From contig NZ_BLZO01000158.1 in the NCBI RefSeq assembly GCF_014132355.1, positions 1 through 35,636 of the forward strand: a stretch of 35,636 nucleotides of DNA. The letters run 5' to 3'. The stretch is from Okeania sp. KiyG1. Its GTDB lineage: Bacteria; Cyanobacteriota; Cyanobacteriia; Cyanobacteriales; Microcoleaceae. The translations under genes and the position numbers were made by a program. The notes beneath the pieces are model-generated. The model made no database searches, was not told the DNA's origin, and saw nothing but the letters and a program-made list of their open reading frames with translations. This document shows positions 17,479 through 25,048 of the stretch, piece by piece. Position 1 is the first letter of the stretch, and each line of letters starts with the position of its first letter.

Positions 17479-18318
17479 TCAATTCGCGCATTCTAAATTC
17501 TTGAACTCTCCGATGCTATTTGCTAGTGCTACCCACTGCTGCACGCTTAAATCTTCTGCACGGACTTGAGGATTTACTTTTAACTTTTCTAGTAATGGGA
17601 AGAGGCGATCGCGTTCAATAACTGCCTTAAGATTATTCCTTAACATTTTCCGTTTACTAGCAAAACCTAATTTAACTAACATTTCCATTTGTTTCGGGTT
17701 ATTTGCTTGGGGTTCTATTAATTGAGGGCGTAGTCGTATTACTGCTGAATCAACTTTTGGTGGGGGATAAAATGCTTTGGCAGGTACATCACAAATAAAT
17801 TCACAGTTGGCTAAATATTGAATTTTTACTGATAGGGAACTATAAGCTTTTGAGTCTGGTCGAGCGCAGATTCTATCCGCTACTTCTTTTTGTAATAATA
17901 AGACGATTAAATCATAAGTATTAGCCACAGGTTGGGCAATTGTTCCTAATAGTTTTTCCAGGATTGGACCAGTAATATTGTAAGGTATATTCGCCACAAC
18001 TTTATGAGGATTTTGGAAAGTAGGAAATTGTGCTAAATTTGTTTCTAAATTTAGGGATAAAATATCTCCTTGTAACAATAAAAAATTTTCTACTCCGCCA
18101 ATTTTTTTGACTAACTTTTGACATAAATCTCTGTCAATTTCTACTGCAACAACTGAAGCTGCGAGGGGCAATAAACGATGAGTTAGAATACCTGTACCTG
18201 GTCCAATTTCTAAGACGCGATCGCTATCTGATAATTCCGCAGCTTGGACAATTTTATTGAGAGCTTTGTCACTCCTCAGCCAATGTTGAGCAAATCTTTT
18301 TCGAGGTTGAATAGTCAT
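17479..18318 (-). CDS. rsmA: 16S rRNA dimethyladenosine transferase RsmA (KsgA)
   Basis: RsmA dimethylates two adjacent adenosines in the 3'-terminal helix of 16S rRNA during 30S maturation, using SAM. The 279-aa length is typical. The N-terminal PRKRFAQHWLRSDKALNKIV is the family start. SAM-binding VLEIGPGTGILTHRLL and VAVEIDRDL, the catalytic VANIPYNITGPIL (N-[I/L]-P-Y motif), and KAFYPPPKVDSAVIRL are all present. The C-terminal helical domain (FASKRKMLRNNLK, RAEDLSVQQWVALA) is complete. In many cyanobacteria ispE follows; here repeats follow instead. The C-terminal tail (GEFKNLECAN) runs nearly into repeat R4. Confidence 0.96.
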   Translation of the reverse strand: MTIQPRKRFAQHWLRSDKALNKIVQAAELSDSDRVLEIGPGTGILTHRLLPLAASVVAVEIDRDLCQKLVKKIGGVENFLLLQGDILSLNLETNLAQFPTFQNPHKVVANIPYNITGPILEKLLGTIAQPVANTYDLIVLLLQKEVADRICARPDSKAYSSLSVKIQYLANCEFICDVPAKAFYPPPKVDSAVIRLRPQLIEPQANNPKQMEMLVKLGFASKRKMLRNNLKAVIERDRLFPLLEKLKVNPQVRAEDLSVQQWVALANSIGEFKNLECAN

Positions 18319-18923
18319 TTCAGTTATCAGTTATCAATTATTAGAAAAAAGGAAGGATCTAAGCAAAGAAATTATTTAATAGTTTATCACTGAAGGTTTG
18401 TATTGATGGAAAGTAGCGGATACGTCAGGACTTTTGGTGACAACAGAGTTTGCTGAAAACTTCAATCTTTCTGTCATATTAGTTTGCAATTACTTTAAGA
18501 ACCATAAGTTAATTTAAACTATTTTTTTGCTGTTGTCAAAAAAATCTCAGGTAGTAGTGGATCGAGTGAGACCTGATACATTTTGTTCACCAATCAATAT
18601 ATAGAAATATAGAAGAGCAGGATGGCTATATTTAGAGACTATTCTTCAATAATTGATAATTGATAATTAATAATTGATAATTACTTCTCCCTTTTAGGGA
18701 GAGGATTGAATAAAAGGAAAATTAATTCATTGTTTATCCACGGCGAGTGAGAGAATTTTTACCTTAATTATTCGGTAAAGCAAATATTAATGTGAGTAGA
18801 GCAGGTTTTATCTTGCTAAAATCTCTACTATACTTATAAATAGATTAGGTATTAATAGGAGAGTCGCTGAAAATTTGCTTTACTTCCGACTAACTACATT
18901 ATAGACAATTTTAGAGGTGAAAA
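18319..18923. other. Intergenic region with repeat R5
   Basis: No gene is supported. 18648-18778 is a copy of the TTCGGTAA repeat family (TAATTGATAATTGATAATTA, CTCCCTTTTAGGGAGAGGATTG, TTATTCGGTAA). The remainder is AT-rich and must contain the promoters of rsmA (minus) and the Uma2 gene (plus); TTAGAGGTG before 18924 is a good ribosome site. Confidence 0.5.
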
Positions 18924-19505
18924 ATGGTACAGACAAAAAATAAACTTACACTAGAAGAGTTTCTCAAACTCCCACCAGGAGATGGAGATATTACTTATGA
19001 ACTTATTGAAGGAGAAGCAACACCCAAAATGTCGCCAAAAAAATTTCACTCTAAGCTAACTCGTGCATTACTCTATTTAATAGATGAATGGTGCGAAGGA
19101 AAAGGAGAAATTTATCCAGAATTAGCAGTTAAATTAACAAAAAAAGGAAAAGACTGGATGCCTGTTCCAGAATTATTATATCTTGCTGCTGAACGTTTTC
19201 CTGAAGACTGGGAAGAAGATGTAGCTTGCTCTGTACCACCAAATTTAGTAATAGAAATAATTTCTCCTGGGCAAACATTTGGTCAACTCATGTCTAAAGC
19301 TAAAGATTATTTAGATGCAGGTGTATTAAGGGTGTGGGTTGTTGATAGTAAAGCCAGGAGTATTACAGTTTTTTATCCAGATGCACCGCCACAAACTTAT
19401 ATGGGAGAAATCCCACTGATAGATTCTTTATTTGAGGGATTAGAGTTAACTGCCGAACAAGTATTTAGCAAGGCTGGAATTACTAATAAAATGACTTCTA
19501 TTTAA
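18924..19505 (+). CDS. Uma2-family (DUF820) PD-(D/E)XK nuclease-like protein
   Basis: This 193-aa protein, normal for Uma2, starts at the ATG at 18924 with AGAGGTG upstream. The fold landmarks are in order: LTLEEFLKLPPGDGDITYELIEGE (first acidic position), HSKLTRALLYLID, VPELLYLAAER (where most members have VPD, so E replaces the usual D), PPNLVIEIISPGQ (E of the D/E-x-K core), KAKDYLDAGVLRVWVVDSKARSITVF, and the C-terminal LELTAEQVF. Such genes are present in dozens of copies in cyanobacteria and are often associated with mobile regions. The substrate and role are unknown; cleavage activity is only inferred. Confidence 0.85.
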   Translation: MVQTKNKLTLEEFLKLPPGDGDITYELIEGEATPKMSPKKFHSKLTRALLYLIDEWCEGKGEIYPELAVKLTKKGKDWMPVPELLYLAAERFPEDWEEDVACSVPPNLVIEIISPGQTFGQLMSKAKDYLDAGVLRVWVVDSKARSITVFYPDAPPQTYMGEIPLIDSLFEGLELTAEQVFSKAGITNKMTSI

Positions 19506-19559
19506 TTAGATTATCAAGCGCTACGCGCAAGTCAAAAGCTAAAATTCAAAAATTATAAG

Positions 19560-19690
19560 TAATCTCTGACTGATATATTTCTTACTTCTTATTTCTTATT
19601 TCTTATTTCTTATTTCTTACTTCTTACTTTTGACTTTTGAGATGATTTCTTACTTCTTACTTTTGACTTTTGACTTTTGACTTTTAACTG
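19560..19690. repeat. Heptamer arrays
   Basis: (CTTATTT)n, (CTTACTT)n and (ACTTTTG)n heptamers follow one another after the Uma2 gene. The same units occur at 7770-8050, 13200-13300 and 27483-27585. With the MITE at 19789 they fill the 19506-19925 gap; no gene is seen there. Confidence 0.8.
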
Positions 19691-19788
19691 TGGAATGTGG
19701 GTAACTTATAGTTGCCACATACATTATTAAGTTTTACTCATGCCTAGTGACATTAGGTTGAGCTTTTATTATAGAATAATAAATATCA

Positions 19789-19882
19789 TCAGGACTTACG
19801 CAAAATAGCAAATTATACACTAGCTGTAGGGGCTAACGGCCGTTAGCCCCTACCAGATATGGTGGTATTGCGTAAGTCCTGA
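19789..19882. repeat. Complete 94-bp MITE
   Basis: TCAGGACTTACGCAA and TTGCGTAAGTCCTGA are perfect inverted ends. Inside is a perfect 28-bp palindrome (19826-19853) centred on AACGGCCGTT, with GTAGGGGC arms. Taking CAGG..CCTG as ends, ATCAT flanks both sides, a 5-bp target duplication. Confidence 0.85.
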
Positions 19883-19925
19883 TCATTAGTTTCTTCTCTT
19901 ACTACAATTTTTTTTATACTCAGAA

Positions 19926-21299
19926 ATGCCACTAGACTTACGAACATTTTTACAAGCGACGAATCCAGGAAGAACTTTATTTTTAAGAGATAATCCTGAA
20001 GAAGATAACAATTATTATATTGATTTTCTTCGGTGCGGGAGGTCAGATTATTGAGAATCTACGAGACAATATTACTTTGTTATCGCCGGATGAAGCGACT
20101 TGCGAATTATTTACTGGGCACATTGGATGTGGAAAATCTACAGAATTGCTAAGACTTAAAGCAGAGTTAGAGAGAGAAGGATTTCATGTTGTTTATTTTG
20201 ACTCTGGAGAATATTTGGAATACCATGATGTGGATATTGCAGATATTTTATTAGCGATCGCTCATAGAGTAATAGAAAGTATTGAGCGACTAGAACTTGA
20301 AGAAGCTACAGGACTTGAAAGATTATTTCAAGGTGCAGTTAAAGTATTACAAAAGGAGTTTGAACTAGAAGAAGTTGAACTGAAACCTCAAATTCCTAAT
20401 GCTCCTGATGTTGGAATTAAGGCGAATAAAAAAGGGATTTAGTCTTTCTTTTGGTATGGGTAAGATTACTGCTAAAGCAAAAGAAAGTTCTGAATTAAGG
20501 AAGAAGTTGAGGGAGTATATAGAGCCTCGAATTAGCAATACAATTGAAGCAATTAACCATGAAATTATAGAGCCTGCTATTGAGAAATTGCAACAGCAAG
20601 GTAAAAAAGGATTGGTGGTAATTATTGATAATTTGGATCGTATTGAAGATAATAAAAAACCTTGGGGAAGACCTCAACCAGAATATGTTTTTGTAGACCG
20701 GGGACAGCAGTTACGTCAGCTAAAATGTCATCTTGTTTATACTATTCCTTTATCGTTGCGATTTTCTAATGATTATGGATATCTAACTCAGAGGTTTTTA
20801 ACAGATCCAAATGTATTGCCAATGGTTTCAATAAAGTTGCGTGATGGTAGTAATTATCAGGAAGGAATTGAATTACTTCAACAGATGGTTTTAGCAAGAG
20901 CTTTTCCCGAACTTGAGTCAAATAAACGTCTGGAAAAAATTACAGAACTTTTTGATAATTCTAAGACTTTAGAGCTTTTATGTTTTGTTAGTGGTGGTCA
21001 TATTCGTAACTTGTTAAGGTTCCTATATGACTGTATTCGTCAGGAAAAGAAATTACCTCTTTCTAGTGAAACTTTGAAACAAGTAATTCAAAAAAAAGCG
21101 CGACCAAATGGTTTTGGCAATTGAACCTTATGAATGGGAATTATTGCGTCAAGTAGTTAAGTCTAAAAAAGTTACAGGAGATGATGGATATAAGATTTTA
21201 ATTCGGAGTATGTTTGTTTATGAGTATTGTGATGCTGAAGGGTCTTGGTTTGATATTAATCCAATTTTAGAAGGTGCGGAAGAATTAAACAGGACTTAG
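19926..21299 (+). pseudogene. P-loop ATPase of a two-gene cyanobacterial locus, multiply frameshifted
   Basis: The protein starts MPLDLRTFLQATNPGRTLF at ATG 19926 and continues through four frame segments. The breaks are near 20018-20035 (short T and G runs; adding one base to each gives DFSSVRGGQIIE), 20441 (one extra T), and about 21095 (A-run). Together they encode roughly 455 aa: Walker A GHIGCGKSTELL, VVYFDSGEYLE, Walker B-like GLVVIIDNLDRIED, HLVYTIPLSLRF, and SGGHIRNLLRFLYDCI. The order is that of STAND/AAA-like ATPases. The end (DINPILEGAEELN) is cut by a MITE at 21290. The substrate and pathway are unknown. Confidence 0.75.
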
Positions 21300-22317
21300 G
21301 CAACATAAGAAAATATAGCAGTTTTCAGTAGGCGTGAGGTACATCGAACGATCCCCCTAAATCCCCCTTATCAAGGGGGACTTCCAGTTCCCCCCTTCTC
21401 AAGGGGGGTTAGGGGGGATCGCCAGAAATGCTATATAAACCATCTGTAGGGGCGAATGGCATTCGCCCCCCTATAAATAGCGTGTTGTCTAAGAAATTGC
21501 GTAAGTCCTATTAAAATTATGAATGAGTTAAATTTATCTTTTGAAAGTTCTGATAATGAGCGATCGCTTGAAGATATTGTATGGACTATTGAAATGTCTC
21601 AGGGAAGGAGCGGAAGAGTTAAACAGGAGTTAGGCAACATAAGAAAATATAGCAGTTTTCAGTAGGCGTGAGGTACATCGAACGATCCCCCTAAATCCCC
21701 CTTATCAAGGGGGACTTCCAATTCCCCCCTTCTCAAGGGGGGTTAGGGGGGATCGCCAGAACTGTACCTCACAAGAAAAGGGAAATGCTATATACACCAT
21801 CTGTAGGGGCGAATGGCATTCGCCCCCATACAAATAGCGTGTTGTCTAAGAAATTACGTAAGTCCTATTAAAGTTATGAATGAATTAAATTTATCTTTTG
21901 AGAGTTCTGATAATGAGCGATCGCTTGAAGATATTGTATGGACAATTGAAATGTCTCAGGGAAGGAGCGGAAGAGTTAAACAGGAGTTAGGCAACATAAG
22001 AAAATATAGCAGTTTTCAGTAGGCGTGAGGTACATCGAACGATCCCCCTAAATCCCCCTTATCAAGGGGGACTTCCAATTCCCCCCTTTTTAAGGGGGGT
22101 TAGGGGGGATCGCCAGAACTGTACCTCACAAGAAAAGGGAAATGCTATATACACCATCTGTAGGGGCGAATGCCATTCGCCCCCATACAAATAGCGTGTT
22201 GTCTAAGAAATTGCGTAAGTCCTATTAAAGTTATGAATGAATTAAATTTATCTTTTGATAGTTCCGATAATGAGCGATCGCTTGAAGATATTGTATGGAC
22301 TATTGAAATGTCTCAGG
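21271..22317 (+). repeat. Three-copy tandem array of a MITE plus a gene start
   Basis: Unit starts lie at 21271, 21605 and 21962; the second period is 357 bp and the first is 334 bp because copy 1 lacks 23 bp. Each unit holds the last codons of the ATPase gene (GGAAGARTTAAAC), a MITE (AGGACTTAGGCAAC to GCGTAAGTCCT) with nested GATCCCCCTAAATCCCCC..GGGGGGATC and GGGGCGAATG palindromes, and the first 29 codons of the next gene (MNELNLSFESSDNERSLED). The copies are about 97-99% alike. Only the third runs into the full gene. Confidence 0.9.
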
Positions 22318-22853
22318 GACAGTTTTGTTTAATATTAGCTCTATGTGACTCAACTAAGTTGCGCGATAATATGGCACAAAAATTACAAGAAGTTTGTCCG
22401 AATATAGAAGAGATTGTTCTTAAGTCATCGGATACTTTAATCCATCCCCAACTTAAAGATATAAATAGTCAAAAACATCCACCAGCAATTATGGTTCGTG
22501 GTTTTGAGTCAGTTAAAAATATCGATCGAATGTTAACTTCTCTGAATCAAGTAAGAGAAGATTTGTGGAAGTCTTTTAAGTTTCCTGTAATTTTATGGAT
22601 TAATGGGGAAATTGCAAAAAAAATGATTCGACTAACTCCAGATATTGAGAGTTGGGCAAGTATAACTAATTTTAGTAGTTTCTCTGGAAAAGAGATTGAT
22701 TATCGACCAGAAAGGGTAGATAGATTTAATCATAATCAAGGTTCTGAAGATGACGATGGATTGAAGAATAATAATTTTTTAATTGGGTTGTTTTTGAGAT
22801 TTTATTTTCTTCAGGACTTACGCAAAGAAACCGGGTTTTTAGGACTATATTAA
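22233..22853 (+). pseudogene. Second gene of the ATPase locus, 3'-truncated
   Basis: The start is ATG 22233 (MNELNLSFDSSDNERSLEDIV). It reads through IEMSQGQFCLILALCDSTKL, HPPAIMVRGFESVKNIDRML and FPVILWINGEIAKKMIRLTPDIESWA to FSSFSGKEIDYRP, about 190 aa. At 22811 a half MITE (TCAGGACTTACGCAA) replaces the rest, giving a foreign tail ending FLGLY. The FPVILW-N and LTPDIESWA pattern resembles the N-terminal part of cyanobacterial tetratricopeptide/NTPase proteins paired with the upstream ATPase. Two truncated starts of the same gene lie at 21519 and 21876. Function unknown. Confidence 0.65.
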
Positions 22854-23040
22854 TCAGGTTTAAATATAAAGTTACGAGCTGTTTTTTATCAGAGTAAACT
22901 ATCAGTTTTAATTGGATTTTCAAAATTAAATGGAAGGCTTCCTAGAACTCATCCGAAAAATTGCGATCGCTTCGACGTAAAATTATTGATTTACAAGAAT
23001 TATAGTCTAATTTGGCCATTTAAGTTGTGTAAGTCCCGCT

Positions 23041-23174
23041 AGTTGCAAATAATTCTGGCCGAATAAAGTTATTGCTGGCTAGTTGCAAATAATTTGAGCT
23101 GAAGGGTGTTTTTATTTGCAGTTAATGTGAGCTGAAAATTGCCTTGTTTGCGAGCCGAGGCGTTTTTGTTTGCA
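23041..23174 (+). repeat. TTGCA-box array resembling a TnsB-type transposon end
   Basis: Five boxes occur in the same orientation: AGTTGCAAATAATTCTGGCC (23041), AGTTGCAAATAATTTGAGCTG (23081, core 20 nt), TTTGCAGTTAATGTGAGCTG (23115), TTTGCGAGCCGAGG (23147) and TTTGCAACTACC (23169). Their spacings are 40, 33, 32 and 22 bp. Repeated 20-nt boxes of this kind are what Tn7-like and CRISPR-associated transposon ends look like. No transposase is in the window, so this would be a solo or remnant end. 22854-23040 shows only repeat fragments. Confidence 0.4.
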
Positions 23175-23197
23175 ACTACCGATCGCCTGAAGAGAAC

Positions 23198-23447
23198 GGG
23201 GGTTGAGTAGCAATTGTGCAAAAAACCCCGTTAAGGTATTTACAATCGCTGTACCAATTAAACCTTCCTGAAAAAAGAGGTCTGAAACCCTTGAAAAATC
23301 GTTCTAAATTTCTGTACCAAATAAACTACAGTTTAACTGGTACGACCATTCATATACAAAACTTCACAAATTCTTATGGCTAGAACTAATTCATAGTAAG
23401 CATTTCAGCCTTAGCGTGGTTTTCTGTACGGTTGCTACTCAAACCCC
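23198..23447 (+). other. Segment closed by a 16-bp inverted repeat; structured RNA or small element
   Basis: GGGGGTTGAGTAGCAA (23198-23213) pairs with TTGCTACTCAAACCCC (23432-23447), with one wobble. The pairing extends inward with transitions only (CAAYYGTRCA). Between the arms lies a 30-bp imperfect palindrome (23314-23343, arms GTACCA/TGGTAC and TAAACT/AGTTTA) and a half-copy of it at 23251 (GTACCAATTAAAC). A terminator follows 5 nt later on the same strand. It could be a structured RNA or a MITE; no ORF is supported. Confidence 0.4.
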
Positions 23448-23452
23448 TTTTA

Positions 23453-23483
23453 CCAGCCGGGTGATTTTGGCTGGGTCTTTTTC
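23453..23483 (+). terminator. Rho-independent terminator
   Basis: CCAGCC/GGCTGG stem with a 10-nt loop (GGGTGATTTT), followed by GTCTTTTT. It is oriented for plus-strand transcripts, yet no plus-strand gene precedes it, which supports an RNA from the 23198-23447 segment. Confidence 0.6.
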
Positions 23484-23568
23484 TGGGTTCAGAACTCGGT
23501 AAGCGAGTATCAGCTTCATGAGGATCGCCTACCATAGTAAGTGCCGAAGAGCCGCTTTTTTCACGACA

Positions 23569-24348
23569 CTATGAACAAAGGTCTATTGCCTCACATAACT
23601 CTTTAGATGCTTCTGATGTATCAGATAGGAAATCTGCCGCATCGCCAAATTGCTCGCACACATCATCAACAGAAACACCCAGTGCGATACACAGGCCATC
23701 TGCAAACGGATCTTCTGGTCCTCCTCCCACTGCATCACATTCAACACCAAACTCTGGAGCAATAACTGCACATGAATCACCGGCAACCAGTTCTAGCGTG
23801 TCACTCACTACGGCAGTGCATATATCACAAGAAATTGTTGGTTGATTGGTCTTGGCGCCACCGTTTCTAGACTGAACACCCCCCCATGTTGATGTATCCC
23901 AGAGAGATGTTCCGTTGGAAGCATAAATAACTAAATTTCCATCATCTTGCATTACTAAGAACGCACCTGGGTTTCCCTCAGTTTTAGAATCCCAATAGCC
24001 GACGTTATCAACATTGTACGCAACTAAGTTTCCATCCACCCCCTGCATAATGGTCTTCAGTGGAGGAGCTCCCTTTGTCAAGCCTCGAGATTCCTCAGTT
24101 TTGGAATCCCATAGAGATTTACGATTACTGACCACATAAAGGACTAAATTGCCATCAGTTTGTGAGCAAAACTTATATTCTCCGTTGGTGGAATAAAGAC
24201 ATTCACCACTATTAAGAGACTCATTAGGATGCAAAACGCCTCCAGGATGCAAAACGTCTCCTTCCAATGCAAAAGCTGGGCTAGAAAAAGTGACAACTGT
24301 TACCAGTAAAACTGATAAAAATGACAAAAAATTCTCAACATATTTCAA
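23569..24348 (-). CDS. Secreted bulb-type lectin with Cys-rich, halocin-C8-like C-terminus
   Basis: This 259-aa protein starts at the TTG at 24348, which has a perfect AAGGAG five nt upstream; no in-frame ATG is nearby. Residues 1-27 are a signal peptide ending AFA-LE. Residues about 30-155 hold three bulb-lectin (mannose-binding B-lectin) boxes: QTDGNLVLY, GVDGNLVAY and QDDGNLVIY, each followed by a W-D-S/T step. The first and third fit QxDxNxVxY; the second is degenerate. Residues about 172-259 have eight Cys (CDIC, DSC, VEC, GLC, DVC, ELCEAIDLC). The starting CxxC and final C-x5-C recall the halocin C8 peptide domain; a saposin-like fold is an alternative. It is probably an extracellular binding or antibacterial protein. 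No immunity or export partner is evident. Confidence 0.8.
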   Translation of the reverse strand: MKYVENFLSFLSVLLVTVVTFSSPAFALEGDVLHPGGVLHPNESLNSGECLYSTNGEYKFCSQTDGNLVLYVVSNRKSLWDSKTEESRGLTKGAPPLKTIMQGVDGNLVAYNVDNVGYWDSKTEGNPGAFLVMQDDGNLVIYASNGTSLWDTSTWGGVQSRNGGAKTNQPTISCDICTAVVSDTLELVAGDSCAVIAPEFGVECDAVGGGPEDPFADGLCIALGVSVDDVCEQFGDAADFLSDTSEASKELCEAIDLCS

Positions 24349-25048
24349 AATTTCTCCTTGATTAAAATTAGTAGTCCGGACACTTTTGGGAACGTGGATG
24401 TAAGGCTTACAGTGTTAGTCTTTGTCCGATAGAGCATTTTTTTGCAAGTTAACCCTGGGGCGGCATTAAAAAATAATGCGCCTTTTGCCGCAACTTTTGC
24501 CCTGTAGTCGTTCTGGGGTCCAAAAATATCCGAAGTATTGCCAACAAGTAGTTGTGCAAAATTATTTTGAGATTTTTGCAAGGGGGCGATCGCACAGGAA
24601 ATTATGATTCTCCAGCCCTATCCTATAAGGCTTCAGGGATTTAATTATCCTAAATTGATGACCTCAGAAAATATCGAAATAATTTCGCCTATGTACTGGT
24701 GAGATGCGCCCGTAAAGGTTTTTGAAGCTGGGGTCTAAATACAATCATCCCGTGGATAAATCCCCAGTTAGTGTTGCACAATAACGGGATTGTGAAGTTT
24801 TTTATGAGTTAATTATGTTATGGCACAGCACAATCTGGAGTGTCAAGGGGTATTTGGAAAACTAGCAACCCCTCCAGAAGCTTCAAAGTCCCGCTGGGCT
24901 AGCGTCGCAATATATTTTTGGGGACTTTGTAAAGTTCTGTAACGAAACGCTGGAATGCAGACTTAGCGTTTCAAGAATGATGAAAACATCGACGTATTTA
25001 CCGCTCATAAAGAGAGTTTGGGGTTTGTTTGGGCTTGAAATTTGCTAA
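24349..25048. other. Gene-free stretch of unknown origin
   Basis: No ORF with coding character is seen. AAGTCCCGCT at 24886-24895 repeats the sequence at 23031-23040 (just outside the TTGCA array), and AAGTCCCG recurs at 25048-25055 where the REC homology begins. GGGGACTTTG at about 24919 is an inverted relative. A HIP1 site is at 24588. The stretch could be the far side of the inserted segment. Confidence 0.35.

Noticed and set aside
21290-22317. Tandem repeats considered as a CRISPR array
   Set aside because: The 357-bp period and MITE content are unlike the short repeat-spacer units of CRISPR; no cas genes are present.
23198-23447. Retron or CRISPR-transposon tracrRNA
   Set aside because: No reverse transcriptase, Cas12k or repeat-like sequence is nearby; kept only as an unexplained structured segment.
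23486-23520. GGTTCAGAACTC considered as part of a tRNA
   Set aside because: No acceptor or anticodon stem can be built; no tRNA was found anywhere in the window.
24345-24581. 78-aa minus-strand ORF before the lectin gene
   Set aside because: No ribosome site or recognisable composition; it probably covers the untranslated leader.
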